DNA of 64,000 nucleotides from DATFWC01 sp045801465 (GCA_045801465.1 JBJMSU010000065.1:1-64000), one strand, 5' to 3'; shown: positions 26,765 to 37,482, counted from the first letter of the stretch. Translations and numbers: made by a program. Notes: generated by a model from the sequence alone, not told the origin.

Positions 26765-27997
26765 ATGTCGAACTCGCGTCGCACATCGCTCACGCGCCGT
26801 CGTTTGCTCCGCGGAGCCGCGGCCGCCACTTCGCTCGTGGCGACGCCGGCGCTCGTCCGCGCTCAGGGAGGCCCTGTCAAGGTCGGCGTCCTCCTGCCGC
26901 GGTCCGGCGCTCAGGCAGGTATCGGGCAGGATTGCCACCGCGGGGTCGAGATTGCGCCGGCGATCTTCAAGGAATTAGGCCTGCCGGAGCTCGCGATCAT
27001 GAACGGCGACACCGAAACCAATGTGGAGGTAGCGCGCGCCCGGGCCGAGAAGATGATCAACGACGGGGCGCAGCTGCTGATCGGTGCCTTCGATTCCGGA
27101 CAAAGCTCGGCGATCGCGCAAGTGGCCGAGCAGAAGGGGATTCCGTTCGTCATCAACATCGCCGCCGCCCCGCCCATCACCGAGCAGGGCTACAAATTCG
27201 TGTTCCGCAATTTCCCGACGGCGCCAATGATTCTCGGCGACGCGTTCGCCAATCAGAAAGAGTTGTTCGAAACGGCCGGCGCCGCGCCGAAGTCGGTCGT
27301 GTTCATGCACGTGAACGACACGTTCGGCACCTCGATGGCGCAGGGTATCGGCAATATCCTGCCGAAATTCGACATGCCGTACAAGATCGCCGAGACGATT
27401 TCCTACGACCCGACCGCACGCGACCTGTCGGTCGAGATAGCCAAGGCCAAGGCGACAGGCGCCGAGGCGCTGCTCCTGGTCAGCCGCCTCAACGACGCGA
27501 TCCTGTTAACCCGCGAGCTGCTGAAGCAGCGCTGGTCGCCCATGGCGGTGCTCAGCATGGGCCCGGGTTGGTATGAGGACCAGTATCTCAAGACACTGGG
27601 CAAGCTGGCCGATGGTCCCATGAGTTTCGTGCCGTGGTACGACCCCAACAAGAAGCTCAGCAAGTCGCTCGAGGCGGCCTTGGCGAAGGCCCATCCCGGC
27701 GTCAACCTCAATACCAACCACATCTATACGTTCGAGGCATTGCTGGTTGCCGCCGACGCCTACAAGCGGGCTGGCTCCAGCGACCCCAAGGCGCTCGCCG
27801 ACGCCATCCGCAAGACCAACATCACCGACAACGTCAGCATCGGCCCGGGCATTCAGTTCAACGACAAGGGCCAGAACGACAAGCTGAAGAATGCCGCCAT
27901 CCAGAATCGCGGCGGCAAGCTCCTGACGGTTGCCCCCAAGACGGCGTCCAACGCCAAGCCCGAGTTGCCGATGACGCCATACGATCGGCGCGGCTGA
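26765..27997 (+). CDS. livJ: Liv-type ABC solute-binding protein, Tat-exported
   Basis: 410 residues from ATG 26765, with GGGGAG eight bases upstream. Residues 6-33 hold a twin-arginine signal (TRRRLLRGAAAATS...ALVRA). The mature protein is a periplasmic-binding-fold type I receptor: VKVGVLLPRSG at the start, NDTFGTSMAQG mid-chain and GPGIQFNDKGQN near the end, as in branched-chain amino acid/amide/aromatic acid receptors. It is the first gene of an operon with livH, livM, livG and livF. Ligand unknown; symbol is by family. Confidence 0.88.
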   Translation: MSNSRRTSLTRRRLLRGAAAATSLVATPALVRAQGGPVKVGVLLPRSGAQAGIGQDCHRGVEIAPAIFKELGLPELAIMNGDTETNVEVARARAEKMINDGAQLLIGAFDSGQSSAIAQVAEQKGIPFVINIAAAPPITEQGYKFVFRNFPTAPMILGDAFANQKELFETAGAAPKSVVFMHVNDTFGTSMAQGIGNILPKFDMPYKIAETISYDPTARDLSVEIAKAKATGAEALLLVSRLNDAILLTRELLKQRWSPMAVLSMGPGWYEDQYLKTLGKLADGPMSFVPWYDPNKKLSKSLEAALAKAHPGVNLNTNHIYTFEALLVAADAYKRAGSSDPKALADAIRKTNITDNVSIGPGIQFNDKGQNDKLKNAAIQNRGGKLLTVAPKTASNAKPELPMTPYDRRG

Positions 27998-28054
27998 GGC
28001 TCATCCCTCCTCGAGGGGAGAGCAGTTGATTTGGTGATCTCGTGCCTTTCGATT

Positions 28055-28188
28055 GTCATCCCGGACGCCCCCGGACTTGATCCGGGGGGAGCCGATCCGG
28101 GATCCAAGGACCCCAGCATCAGAAAACAGGCGCGGCAGGGGTACCTAGGTCCCGGCTCTCGCGCCTCGCGGCGCTCGGCCGGGATGAC
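28055..28188. repeat. Dispersed composite palindrome, family B (copy 2) between livJ and livH
   Basis: Left module GTCATCCCGGACGCCCCCGG...GATCCGGGATCCAAGG; right module GGTCCCGGCTCTCGCGCC...GGCCGGGATGAC. It sits in the 227-base gap between the binding-protein gene and the permease genes, where it could protect the livJ transcript end and lower downstream expression, as REP elements do in other binding-protein operons. Confidence 0.88.
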
Positions 28189-28224
28189 AGCGCAGATGCC
28201 GTGTACGTCGATTAGGACCATCAC

Positions 28225-29097
28225 GTGCCCGCAGAGATCTATCTGAACGTCGCCGTCGGCGGTTTGTTGACCGGCCTCGTCTACGGGCTGATGGCGCTCG
28301 GCCTGTCGGTGATCTTCGGCGTCATGCGCGTGGTCAATTTCGCCCACGGCGAGATGATGACCATCGCCATGTATCTGGCGATCGCGCTGTTCTCCGCCCT
28401 CAAGCTCGACCCGCTGGTGATGATCGCGCCAATCGCGGCCGTGCTGTTCGTGCTCGGCTACGCCTTGCAGGCCGGTCTCATCAATCCGTTCGTCAACCGA
28501 CCCGAGCATATGCAATTCATATTGCTGCTGGCGGTGGCGATCATCATCGTCAACGGCTTATTGATCATATTCGGGCCGGACGCCCGCAATGTGCAGACGT
28601 CCTACTCGTTCGACAGCTTTGCCGTCGGCCCGCTGATCATCGATGCTACCAAGTTGTATGCCGGCGGCGCCGCTGTGGCCGTGGCCGCGGCGTTGTTCAT
28701 GTTCTTCCGCCACACGCGCTACGGCATTGCGATCCGCGCCTGCGCCGACAACTACACCGGCGCGCTGGTGGTCGGGCTCGACGTGAAGCGTCTCTATGCG
28801 CTCACCTTTGCGCTCGGCGCGGCATGCGTGGGAGCGGCCGGCTCCATGCTGGTGCTGTTCATCGACGTCACCCCGACGCTCGGACCCGCCTACACGCTGC
28901 TCGCCTTCGTGATCGTCATCACCGGGGGGCTCGGCTCGATGGCGGGAGCGCTCGCGGGCGGCGTACTGATCGGAATGACCGAGGCGCTGGCCGGATTGCT
29001 GTTCACGCCGTCGGCAAAAAGTATGTTCGCGTTCGCGATCCTCGTGCTTGTCCTGCTGTTCAGGCCCCAAGGTCTGTTGGGGAAAAGGCTCACATGA
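28225..29097 (+). CDS. livH: Liv-type ABC transporter permease LivH
   Basis: 290 residues from GTG 28225, with TAGGA eight bases upstream. About eight hydrophobic helices; the LivH hallmarks GLVYGLMALGLSVIFGVMRVVNFAHGE at the N-terminus and the EAA-like GGLGSMAGALAGG near 235-247 are present. It forms the inner-membrane channel together with LivM. The stop overlaps the livM start (ATGA), indicating translational coupling. Confidence 0.93.
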   Translation: MPAEIYLNVAVGGLLTGLVYGLMALGLSVIFGVMRVVNFAHGEMMTIAMYLAIALFSALKLDPLVMIAPIAAVLFVLGYALQAGLINPFVNRPEHMQFILLLAVAIIIVNGLLIIFGPDARNVQTSYSFDSFAVGPLIIDATKLYAGGAAVAVAAALFMFFRHTRYGIAIRACADNYTGALVVGLDVKRLYALTFALGAACVGAAGSMLVLFIDVTPTLGPAYTLLAFVIVITGGLGSMAGALAGGVLIGMTEALAGLLFTPSAKSMFAFAILVLVLLFRPQGLLGKRLT

Positions 29098-30101
29098 CGC
29101 GGAAGCTTCTCGACGGCGTGCCCCGCCGCGGCGTCGTGGCGCTCGCGACGGTGCTCGCGGTTCTCCTTGCTGCGCCGTTGTTTGCGAACGATTACCTGCT
29201 GACCGTTCTCATCCTCATTCTCTACTTTGCTTATGCGGGCCAGGCGTGGAACGTCATGTTCGGCTTTGCCGGCCAGCTCTCGCTCGGCCATGCGCTGTTC
29301 GTCGGTCTTGGCGCCTATGTCAGCGCCGCCCTTTACGTACACTTCGGGGTCGCGCCGTGGATCGGCCTCGGCGCAGCCATTGCGATTGCGGCCGCATGCG
29401 GCGCATCGATCGGCTTTCTCGCTTTCCGCTTCGGGGTTGCCGGCGTGTATTTCGCCATCCTCACCATCGCCTGCGCCGAATTCGCCCGCATCGGATTCGA
29501 TCACTGGAGCTGGCTCGGAGGTTCGGCCGGTTTCTTCCTGCCGGTTGCCAACTACGCGCGCAACGATCTGTGGAACCTGCGCGGCAGCCCCGCCATGTTC
29601 TATTACGTCATGCTGGGGTTGACCGTTGTCGCGCTCATCGCGTGCCGCGTATTGTCGCAGAGCCGCGTCGGCTACTATTGGCGGGCGATCCGCGAGGACG
29701 AACAGGCAGCTCGCACGCTCGGGATCGACACCTTTCGCTACAAAATGTACGCCGCGACGATTTCCGCCGGCATGACGTCGGTCGCGGGCGTGTTCTTGGC
29801 GTTCTATTACAACAATTTGTTCCCCGAACAGGTGTTCCACATTTTGCGCTCGATCGAACTGATCGTGGCGCCGATCATCGGTGGTGCCGGCACGCTCATC
29901 GGGCCAATCATCGGTGCGGTTCTGCTCACCGGGCTGGCGGAAACCTTGCGCGAGGCGCTTGACCTTCTCGGCTTGGATGTGCCGGGCGCCAAGCAGGTGT
30001 TCTATGGCGTGTGTCTCCTCGTGGTGGTGACGCTCGTTCCCGGCGGCGTATGGCCGCCGCTGGCGCGCGCCTTGCGCCTGACGACGCGACACGGTTCGTA
30101 A
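29094..30101 (+). CDS. livM: Liv-type ABC transporter permease LivM
   Basis: 335 residues from ATG 29094, overlapping livH by four bases. Hydrophobic helices run throughout. AYAGQAWNVMFGFAGQLSLGHA near residue 45, GVAGVYFAILTIACAEF and the ATP-binding-subunit contact GGAGTLIGPIIGA are typical LivM motifs. A charged loop (RAIREDEQAARTLGID) is conserved in the family. Partner of LivH; livG begins two bases after its stop. Confidence 0.93.
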   Translation: MTRKLLDGVPRRGVVALATVLAVLLAAPLFANDYLLTVLILILYFAYAGQAWNVMFGFAGQLSLGHALFVGLGAYVSAALYVHFGVAPWIGLGAAIAIAAACGASIGFLAFRFGVAGVYFAILTIACAEFARIGFDHWSWLGGSAGFFLPVANYARNDLWNLRGSPAMFYYVMLGLTVVALIACRVLSQSRVGYYWRAIREDEQAARTLGIDTFRYKMYAATISAGMTSVAGVFLAFYYNNLFPEQVFHILRSIELIVAPIIGGAGTLIGPIIGAVLLTGLAETLREALDLLGLDVPGAKQVFYGVCLLVVVTLVPGGVWPPLARALRLTTRHGS

Positions 30102-30102
30102 C

Positions 30103-30825
30103 ATGGACCCGCTTCTCGAGGTGACGGACCTGTCGAAACGATTCGGCGGCTTGCGCGCGATCCAGAACGTCGGTTTCCCGGTTCCCGCCGGGGCGATCTT
30201 CGCCGTCATCGGACCGAACGGCGCCGGCAAGACCACGCTGTTCAACCTCATTGCCGGCAGCTTGCGGCCGGACGCAGGCAGCATCCATTTCGCCGGCGAG
30301 CGGATCGATGGCCTCGCGCCGGACGCGGTGTGCCGGCGTGGCATCGGCCGAACCTTCCAGATCGTGCGCCCGTTTCCGGCTTTGACGGTCGAGGAGAACG
30401 TCGTCATCGGGGCGCTGCTGCACGCGCACAATGTCGAGACGGCGCGCAGCGCCGCCGGCGAGGTGCTCCGCCGGCTCGATCTTTACGAAAAGCGACATCA
30501 ACCGGCGTCGTCGCTCACGCTTCCCGACCGCAAGCGGCTCGAAGTCGCGCGGGCGCTCGCCACCAGGCCGAAGCTCCTCCTGCTCGATGAAACCATGGCA
30601 GGCTTGCGGCCGACCGAAACCGATCGCATGGTCGCCACCCTGCGCGAGCTTAACCGCAGCGGGCTCACGATTCTGCTGATCGAGCACGTCATGCGGGCCG
30701 TGATGGCGCTCGCCTCGCACATCCTGGTGCTGCACCATGGCGCGACGATCGCGCAGGGGAGCCCGCGCGAGGTGGTCCGGGATCCGGCCGTACTCTCCTC
30801 CTACCTCGGCGCCGAGGCATTGTGA
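30103..30825 (+). CDS. livG: Liv-type ABC transporter ATP-binding protein LivG
   Basis: 240 residues. Walker A GPNGAGKTT near residues 36-44, a Q-loop in RTFQIVRPF, and Walker B LLLLDETMAG near 158-167, preceded by a divergent signature SLTLPDRKRLEVARAL in place of LSGGQ. LivG-type subunits often have a variant signature, but here LTLPDRK departs clearly from LSGG. It energises LivHM transport. Translation is coupled to livF: its TGA overlaps the ATG of the next gene. Confidence 0.9.
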   Translation: MDPLLEVTDLSKRFGGLRAIQNVGFPVPAGAIFAVIGPNGAGKTTLFNLIAGSLRPDAGSIHFAGERIDGLAPDAVCRRGIGRTFQIVRPFPALTVEENVVIGALLHAHNVETARSAAGEVLRRLDLYEKRHQPASSLTLPDRKRLEVARALATRPKLLLLDETMAGLRPTETDRMVATLRELNRSGLTILLIEHVMRAVMALASHILVLHHGATIAQGSPREVVRDPAVLSSYLGAEAL

Positions 30826-31529
30826 TGCTGCGGGTCGAAGGCCTGGACATGTTTCACGGCGATGCCCAGGCGCTCGACGGCGTCTCGCTCGAGGTCCCGG
30901 AAGGCGAGATCGTCGCCATCGTCGGGGCGAACGGCGCCGGGAAGACTTCGCTCATCCGCACCATCGCCGGGATGCACCGTCCCGCGCGCGGACGCATCCT
31001 GTTTCGCGGGGTCGACATCGCCGGCTGGCCGAGCCACCGCGTCTGCAACCTCGGCATCGGCCAGGTCGCCGAAGGCCGTCAGGTCTTCGCGACGCTGACG
31101 GTCGCCGAGAATCTCGAGATGGGCGCCATGCTGCCGCGCGGCCGGGCTGCGCGCACGCGCAATCGCGAGCGCATCCATGCCGCGTTCCCGGTCCTGACGG
31201 AACGGGCGGAACAGCTGGCGGGGACATGGTCGGGCGGCGAGCAGCAGATGCTCGCGATCGGCCGCTGCCTGATGGGCTCGCCCGAACTGGTGATGTTCGA
31301 CGAGCCCTCGCTCGGCCTTGCCCCGACGGTCGTGCAGGCCGTTCTCGGAATTATCCGCGAGTTGAACCGCGACGGGCTGACCTGCCTTCTGGTCGAGCAG
31401 AACGTCGCGGTCTCGCTCAAGCTGGCACAGCATGCCTATGTGCTGGAGAACGGCCGCATCACGCTCAGCGGCAGCGGCGAGGTGCTGCTCGCCGACGACC
31501 GCGTCCGCCAGGCCTATCTGGGGCTGTAG
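30825..31529 (+). CDS. livF: Liv-type ABC transporter ATP-binding protein LivF
   Basis: 234 residues from ATG 30825; an in-frame GTG one codon earlier is possible. Walker A GANGAGKTSL at about 35-44, RQVFATLTVAENL region, signature WSGGEQQMLAIGR and Walker B ELVMFDEPSLGL are all intact, so this subunit has the canonical LSGG-like signature that LivG lacks. Last gene of the livJHMGF operon. Confidence 0.93.
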   Translation: MLRVEGLDMFHGDAQALDGVSLEVPEGEIVAIVGANGAGKTSLIRTIAGMHRPARGRILFRGVDIAGWPSHRVCNLGIGQVAEGRQVFATLTVAENLEMGAMLPRGRAARTRNRERIHAAFPVLTERAEQLAGTWSGGEQQMLAIGRCLMGSPELVMFDEPSLGLAPTVVQAVLGIIRELNRDGLTCLLVEQNVAVSLKLAQHAYVLENGRITLSGSGEVLLADDRVRQAYLGL

Positions 31530-31533
31530 GGGA

Positions 31534-31776
31534 TTATCGCCGGATCAGGGCGGCGAGGGCGGCGACGCGGGCGGTGAGCGGCGCGCGCGGGAAGGCGCGG
31601 CGTAATGAGCCCAGCGCCTGCGCATCGCTGTCCGGCGCCGATGCCGTGAGGTACGCGGCCATGGATCGCGCCAGCTCGGCTTGCGAGACCCCGGTGAGCT
31701 CGCGTGGCGCCAGCGACACATCTCCCAGCGCAACAGGCTCGTGAACCCGGATGGTCAACGGGGCGGCGACACGCAT
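31534..31776 (-). CDS. Small uncharacterised protein
   Basis: 80 residues from ATG 31776, with GAGGG six bases upstream on the minus strand. Predicted soluble, rich in Ala and Leu, with no motif I recognise; the N-terminal half (LTIRVHEPVALGDVSLAPRE) looks strand-rich and the C-terminal half helical. It is convergent with livF, ending four bases from the livF stop. Coding use of GC-rich third positions supports a real gene. Confidence 0.5.
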   Translation of the reverse strand: MRVAAPLTIRVHEPVALGDVSLAPRELTGVSQAELARSMAAYLTASAPDSDAQALGSLRRAFPRAPLTARVAALAALIRR

Positions 31777-32012
31777 GGCGAACCCTCGGGAAGGAAAATT
31801 TGAAATCGTGGACGCGCACGTAAACTCTCCACGGCCGCCGGAGTTCCCGTCGGTTGTTAGCGAACTGATGGCAAGCTGACTATTGCCACGCGCTTTCAAG
31901 CATAGGTGGACAAAGGCTTGATAATAAACGATTTTATGACAATTGGGTAGCGGATCAAAGGCGCCGGGGCTGGTGCTTGCTGATGATGCGCGCCGAGGGT
32001 AGGAACGTAGGC

Positions 32013-32255
32013 GTGAGTAAGCGCTGTGAAGCTATGCGGCGAAACCCGGCCGGTGATTGGACAATTCGGGACGTCGAAGCTGTTTGCCGCGAATTCGGAG
32101 TGATCTGCGAGCCATCGCGTGGCGGGAGTTCCCATTACAAGGTGGCACATCCCCGGATGACCGAAAAGCTGACCATTCCTTACAAACGGCCAATCAAACC
32201 CGTATACATTCGGAAGCTGGTTGCGTTTATTGATGCAGTGAGAACAGGCCGATGA
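32013..32255 (+). CDS. hicA: HicA-type toxin (mRNA interferase)
   Basis: 80 residues from GTG 32013, where homology begins; ATG 32034 is an alternative. The double-stranded-RNA-binding-like fold is signalled by WTIRDVEAVCREFG, GGSSHYKVAHP with the catalytic histidine (about H44) and RPIKPVYIRKLVAFID. It is slightly longer than classic HicA but normal for this alphaproteobacterial subgroup. It overlaps hicB by four bases (ATGA), toxin first as usual. Expected to cleave mRNA when free of HicB. Confidence 0.88.
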   Translation: MSKRCEAMRRNPAGDWTIRDVEAVCREFGVICEPSRGGSSHYKVAHPRMTEKLTIPYKRPIKPVYIRKLVAFIDAVRTGR

Positions 32256-32476
32256 GTCGTCTTGAATATCCTGTCGTTGTCGCGCCTTTGCCGATCGAGG
32301 ACGGTGGCGGCTTCATTGCCACGGTGCCTGATCTGCCTGGCTGCATGAGCGATGGCGCCACTCCCGAGGAGGCGGTCTCGAACGTTCAGGATGCAATCGT
32401 TGCCTGGATCGAAGCCGCCCGCGACCTCGGCCATGACATACCGAAACCCTCACGTCATGTCGCATTGACGGCGTAA
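32252..32476 (+). CDS. hicB: HicB-type antitoxin
   Basis: 74 residues. The partial RNase H-like HicB fold is visible in YPVVVAPLPIEDGGGFIATVPDLPGCMSDG and in ATPEEAVSNVQDAIVAWIEAA. There is no added C-terminal DNA-binding domain, so autoregulation may be weak or may need the complex. Start overlaps the hicA stop. Confidence 0.9.
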   Translation: MSRLEYPVVVAPLPIEDGGGFIATVPDLPGCMSDGATPEEAVSNVQDAIVAWIEAARDLGHDIPKPSRHVALTA

Positions 32477-32515
32477 GCCGGTCAGCCCGCGGTGCGGGCG
32501 CGGCGCGGTTATCGA

Positions 32516-33106
32516 ATGAGATCGTCAACTCGCCTCGCACTGCTTCTGGTCGCCTGTTTCGCGTCGGGCGGCACACGCGCGCAAGGCCTTGCGGCCAATG
32601 AGTTTCGGCGCGTCGGTTCCGGATTCACATGTGTCACTGTCACTAAGGATTTCGAATCCGGTTACCTGCCATGCTTGCGAATTGGTCCCCTCTACGTCGG
32701 GCAGCGCGAGAAAGACATTGAGAAGCTCGTCGGCAAGCCGTGGAAGGCTATCCGGCAGGACGCCGCGACCGTGATCAAGGTGTATTCAATTGCATCGAAA
32801 GAAACAGAGAAGCCCTACTGGGTCATAACGTTTACACGAGGCGTTGCCGCCACAGTCCAAGTCACCGGCAGGAATCCCGGCGTCGAGTATCCATTTTCTT
32901 CGATCAAGCTCGGCGACCCCAAGGAAAAAGTCCTGCAAGTTCTCGGGGAGCCGATGGCGTCCGCGCCGATCGATCAGTCCAGAGGGACGGTTTGGGCCTA
33001 CCCGCCTTGGCCGTTTTCAGTGGAGCTGGTCGACGACCTCGTCTACTCGATTCGTGTCACGTCGCCGCAACAAACGACGACGGCCCCGCCGCCGGCGTCA
33101 CGATAA
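32516..33106 (+). CDS. Exported protein with SmpA/BamE-like repeats, function unknown
   Basis: 196 residues from ATG 32516. A Sec signal peptide (about 1-23, ending TRA) is followed by a mature domain with two cysteines (FTCVTV and LPCLRI) that may form a disulfide. LGDPKEKVLQVLGEP resembles the helix of SmpA/OmlA-type lipoproteins, and REKDIEKLVGKPW is an earlier copy of the same pattern. There is no lipobox. It ends in a Thr/Pro/Ala tail. It lies 39 bases after hicB but an exported protein is unlikely to belong to that module. Confidence 0.65.
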   Translation: MRSSTRLALLLVACFASGGTRAQGLAANEFRRVGSGFTCVTVTKDFESGYLPCLRIGPLYVGQREKDIEKLVGKPWKAIRQDAATVIKVYSIASKETEKPYWVITFTRGVAATVQVTGRNPGVEYPFSSIKLGDPKEKVLQVLGEPMASAPIDQSRGTVWAYPPWPFSVELVDDLVYSIRVTSPQQTTTAPPPASR

Positions 33107-33204
33107 ATAATCTCCGCACTCGACTTGGGCCGGGCACCGGCCGCTGCTGCCCCTTGGGAGCGTCGGAAGGTGAGGCAAGAGGCCGCGGCGCGCGCCGTTA
33201 ATGA

Positions 33205-33906
33205 CTATTTCGCCGGCGGGCCCATGGTCACCGTGAGCGTGCCGACGCCCGCGACCTCGCATTCGAGCTTGTCGCCCGGCACCGTGGCGGCGACGCCGGA
33301 CGGCGTGCCGGTCATGATGACGTCGCCGGCGGCAAGCTCCACCATCTCGGACAGCTTGCCGATGACCTCCGGCACGTTCCAGATGAGCTGCTCGAGGTCG
33401 CCGTCCTGCCGGACCTTGCCGTTGCACTTCAGCATGATGCGGCCTTTGGCGGGATGACCGATCTCGGATGCGGGTCTCAGCGCGCCGCATGGCGCGGAGG
33501 CATCGAATGCCTTGCCGATCTCCCACGGGCGCTTGAGGTCGCGCGAGGCGATCTGCAGATCGCGCCGCGTCAAATCGATGCCGACGCCATAGCCGTAGAT
33601 GCAATCGTTGGCGCGCCGCACATCGATATTGCGGCCGCCGCTCTTGAGCGCCACCACCAGCTCGACCTCGTGATGAAGGTCCTTGGTCAGCGGCGGGTAG
33701 GGGATCGTGGAGCCGTCCGGTACGACCGCGTCGGCGGGCTTGGCGAAGAAGAACGGCGGCTCGCGCTCGTCCTGTCCCATCTCGCGGATGTGCTCGAGGT
33801 AGTTGCGCCCGACACACCAGACCCGGCGGACCGGAAACAGCTTGGCCGTGCCGGCGACCGCAATGGAAGGCTGCGGCGGCGGCGGAATGACGTAACGCTC
33901 GTCCAT
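33205..33906 (-). CDS. Fumarylacetoacetate hydrolase-family protein
   Basis: 233 residues. The FAH fold metal ligands are recognisable: HHEVELVVAL (two glutamates, about E76 and E78) and the aspartate in YGVGIDLTRRD (about D109). WCVGRNYLEHIREMG and FFFAKPADAV are the N-terminal substrate-site motifs of the fumarylpyruvate/acylpyruvate hydrolase group. It hydrolyses C-C bonds of acylpyruvates or decarboxylates oxaloacetate-like compounds. It stands alone; the ABC exporter gene upstream ends 45 bases away. Confidence 0.88.
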   Translation of the reverse strand: MDERYVIPPPPQPSIAVAGTAKLFPVRRVWCVGRNYLEHIREMGQDEREPPFFFAKPADAVVPDGSTIPYPPLTKDLHHEVELVVALKSGGRNIDVRRANDCIYGYGVGIDLTRRDLQIASRDLKRPWEIGKAFDASAPCGALRPASEIGHPAKGRIMLKCNGKVRQDGDLEQLIWNVPEVIGKLSEMVELAAGDVIMTGTPSGVAATVPGDKLECEVAGVGTLTVTMGPPAK

Positions 33907-33950
33907 GGAGTTGCTCGTCCTTGGTTTGGCAGCAGTGAAAGACGTTCGTC

Positions 33951-35759
<1,809 letters not shown>

Positions 35760-35850
35760 TGACTTAAGTCCTTGCCCGGCCGGGGCGGGTTTTTCAAGGG
35801 AAAACGGTCGAGTCCGCCCCTATTTCGGCTCGGTGCGCAATGGCGAATGG

Positions 35851-36837
35851 CTACCGACTGCGTGCCCGCAGCTTGCGTTCCCAGGCCAGCGCGTGGCCGA
35901 CGATGGTCGCAAGGTCGTCGAGCTGCGGCTGCCAGCCGAGCAGCGAACGCGCGCGCTCGCAGGCGGCCACGATGCGGGCCGGATCGCCAGGGCGCCGCGG
36001 GCCGAGCTGGACGGAAAAATCGACGCCCGAGACTTTCTTCACCGTCTCGATCACTTCGAGCACCGAGAAGCCGTGACCGTAGCCGCAATTGAGCGTCACC
36101 GAGGCGCAGTCGGCGCGCAGATAGCGCAGAGCGTCGATGTGCGCCCGGGTCAGGTCGGTGACATGGATGTAGTCGCGGATGCAGGTCCCGTCAGGGGTCG
36201 GATAGTCGGTGCCGTAGACTTCGATCCGGGGACGCACGCCGAGCGCCGTTTCCACCGCCACCTTGATCAGGTGCGTGGCGCCGCGCGTCGATTGGCCGGT
36301 GCGCAGCATCGGATCGGCGCCCGCCACATTGAAGTAGCGCAGGATGACGTAGCGCAGATCATGCGCCTCCCCGGCGTCGCGCAGCATGATCTCGGTCATC
36401 AGCTTGGAGGAGCCGTAGGGCGACATCGGAGCAGGCGGCGCGTCCTCGGGAACCGGCACCTGCGCCGGATTGCCATAAACCGCCGCCGTGGACGAAAAGA
36501 TGAAACGGCGCACGCCGGCCGCCACCGCGGCTGCGATCAGCGTCCGCGAGTTGGCGGTGTTGTTGCGGTAGTAATCGAGGGGCTGACTGACCGATTCGGG
36601 AACTACCACGGACGCCGCGAAGTGAATGATCGCGTCAACCCCGTGCCGCTCCATGACCGAGCGCATGAGGTCCCCGTCGCCGGTCTCGGCTTCCACCAGC
36701 GGCACGTCAGGCGGAACAGCCCAGCGAAAGCCGGTCGAGAAATTGTCGACGACGACGACCTGTTCGCCGCGATCCACCAGCTCGTGGACCATGTGGCTGC
36801 CGATATAGCCCGCGCCGCCGGTCACGAGGACGGTCAT
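35851..36837 (-). CDS. galE: UDP-glucose 4-epimerase
   Basis: 328 residues, normal length. NAD-binding TGGAGYIGSH at 6-15, catalytic serine in FSSTAAVYG (about 118-126), YGSSKLMTE with the Tyr-x3-Lys pair (about Y143, K147), and DGTCIRDYIHVTDL near 220 are all diagnostic of GalE. It interconverts UDP-glucose and UDP-galactose, feeding LPS or exopolysaccharide synthesis. It precedes the ABC exporter gene on the same strand. Confidence 0.94.
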   Translation of the reverse strand: MTVLVTGGAGYIGSHMVHELVDRGEQVVVVDNFSTGFRWAVPPDVPLVEAETGDGDLMRSVMERHGVDAIIHFAASVVVPESVSQPLDYYRNNTANSRTLIAAAVAAGVRRFIFSSTAAVYGNPAQVPVPEDAPPAPMSPYGSSKLMTEIMLRDAGEAHDLRYVILRYFNVAGADPMLRTGQSTRGATHLIKVAVETALGVRPRIEVYGTDYPTPDGTCIRDYIHVTDLTRAHIDALRYLRADCASVTLNCGYGHGFSVLEVIETVKKVSGVDFSVQLGPRRPGDPARIVAACERARSLLGWQPQLDDLATIVGHALAWERKLRARSR

Positions 36838-36965
36838 GGCGCATATCCGCTCGGTCGAATCATGGCGCCCCGCTCTATATCACGGGCATGAAAAAGTCCT
36901 GAGGGACCGGCGCCAGTTCGGGCTGTGGGTCAGCCGGGCGGCCGCGCCACTCCGCCGGGTTGCGG

Positions 36966-37331
36966 TCAGGCCGCCTGCCGTTGCGGGGGAACGGGGCGCC
37001 GCCCGTGGTGCTGCGGGGACCGCTTGGGGGGCGGTCGGCCGGGCAAACCGTTGCGCACGGCGAAATCCATCTCGCAACGACGCACGCCGATATCGGCCAG
37101 CGTGCGATCGTCGAGCTGGTCGAGCGCACGAACGGCCTCGCGCCGGAGACGCTCGGCGGCCCAGTGGCGGGCCAGACGGGCGCTCCGCCGGGCCACGAAG
37201 CGGAGCCATTCCGTAAGCCCGCGTGCGGCGCTGCGAATGCATGCGCCGATGGCTAAGTTGCGCGCAAGGCGCAGTTGGCGATCAATTTCGAAGGACGACG
37301 GCTGCCGCCTCGGGTCGGCGATCTCGAGCAT
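36966..37331 (-). CDS. DUF1127 small basic protein
   Basis: 121 residues from ATG 37331, with AGGAG eight bases upstream. The DUF1127 signature, a short amphipathic helix followed by LDQLDDRTLADIGVRRCEMDFAV, lies at about residues 70-95. The protein is very basic (Arg-rich). Members of this family in rhizobia and Agrobacterium affect RNA turnover, phosphate and carbon metabolism, but the role of this one is unknown. The Pro/Arg-rich tail after residue 95 is unusual for the family, which normally ends near the motif. Confidence 0.75.
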   Translation of the reverse strand: MLEIADPRRQPSSFEIDRQLRLARNLAIGACIRSAARGLTEWLRFVARRSARLARHWAAERLRREAVRALDQLDDRTLADIGVRRCEMDFAVRNGLPGRPPPKRSPQHHGRRPVPPQRQAA

Positions 37332-37424
37332 GGCTCAATCTCCTGCTTCCCATGCAGGCACGCCTCGCCGCGGCTGGCACGTGGGCGGATATCTAGCGGT
37401 GAACGAGATTCGACGCTTGAGGGA

Positions 37425-37482
37425 GAATTTCCCTTTGGCGTGAATTTCCCTGGAGATTTCTTGTAGATGTCCTGGAGATTTC
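37425..37482. promoter_or_regulatory. AT-rich direct repeats upstream of the CadC-like regulator gene
   Basis: GAATTTCCC occurs at 37425-37433 and 37442-37450, and CCTGGAGATTTC at 37449-37460 and 37471-37482, the second pair spaced exactly 22 bases apart (two DNA turns). The block stands out in a GC-rich region about 90-150 bases before the start codon of a winged-helix protein and may be its binding site (inference). Confidence 0.45.

Noticed and set aside
28031..28246. Small frame over the palindrome between livJ and livH
   Set aside because: Its product is the translated repeat element and has no ribosome site.
24324..31529. Complete TRAP transporter next to the Liv operon
   Set aside because: Only the DctP receptor is present; no DctQ or DctM frames found on either strand.
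36838..37331. Plus-strand and other minus-strand small frames between galE and the regulator
   Set aside because: Only the minus-strand frame 36966-37331 shows a family motif (DUF1127) and a ribosome site.
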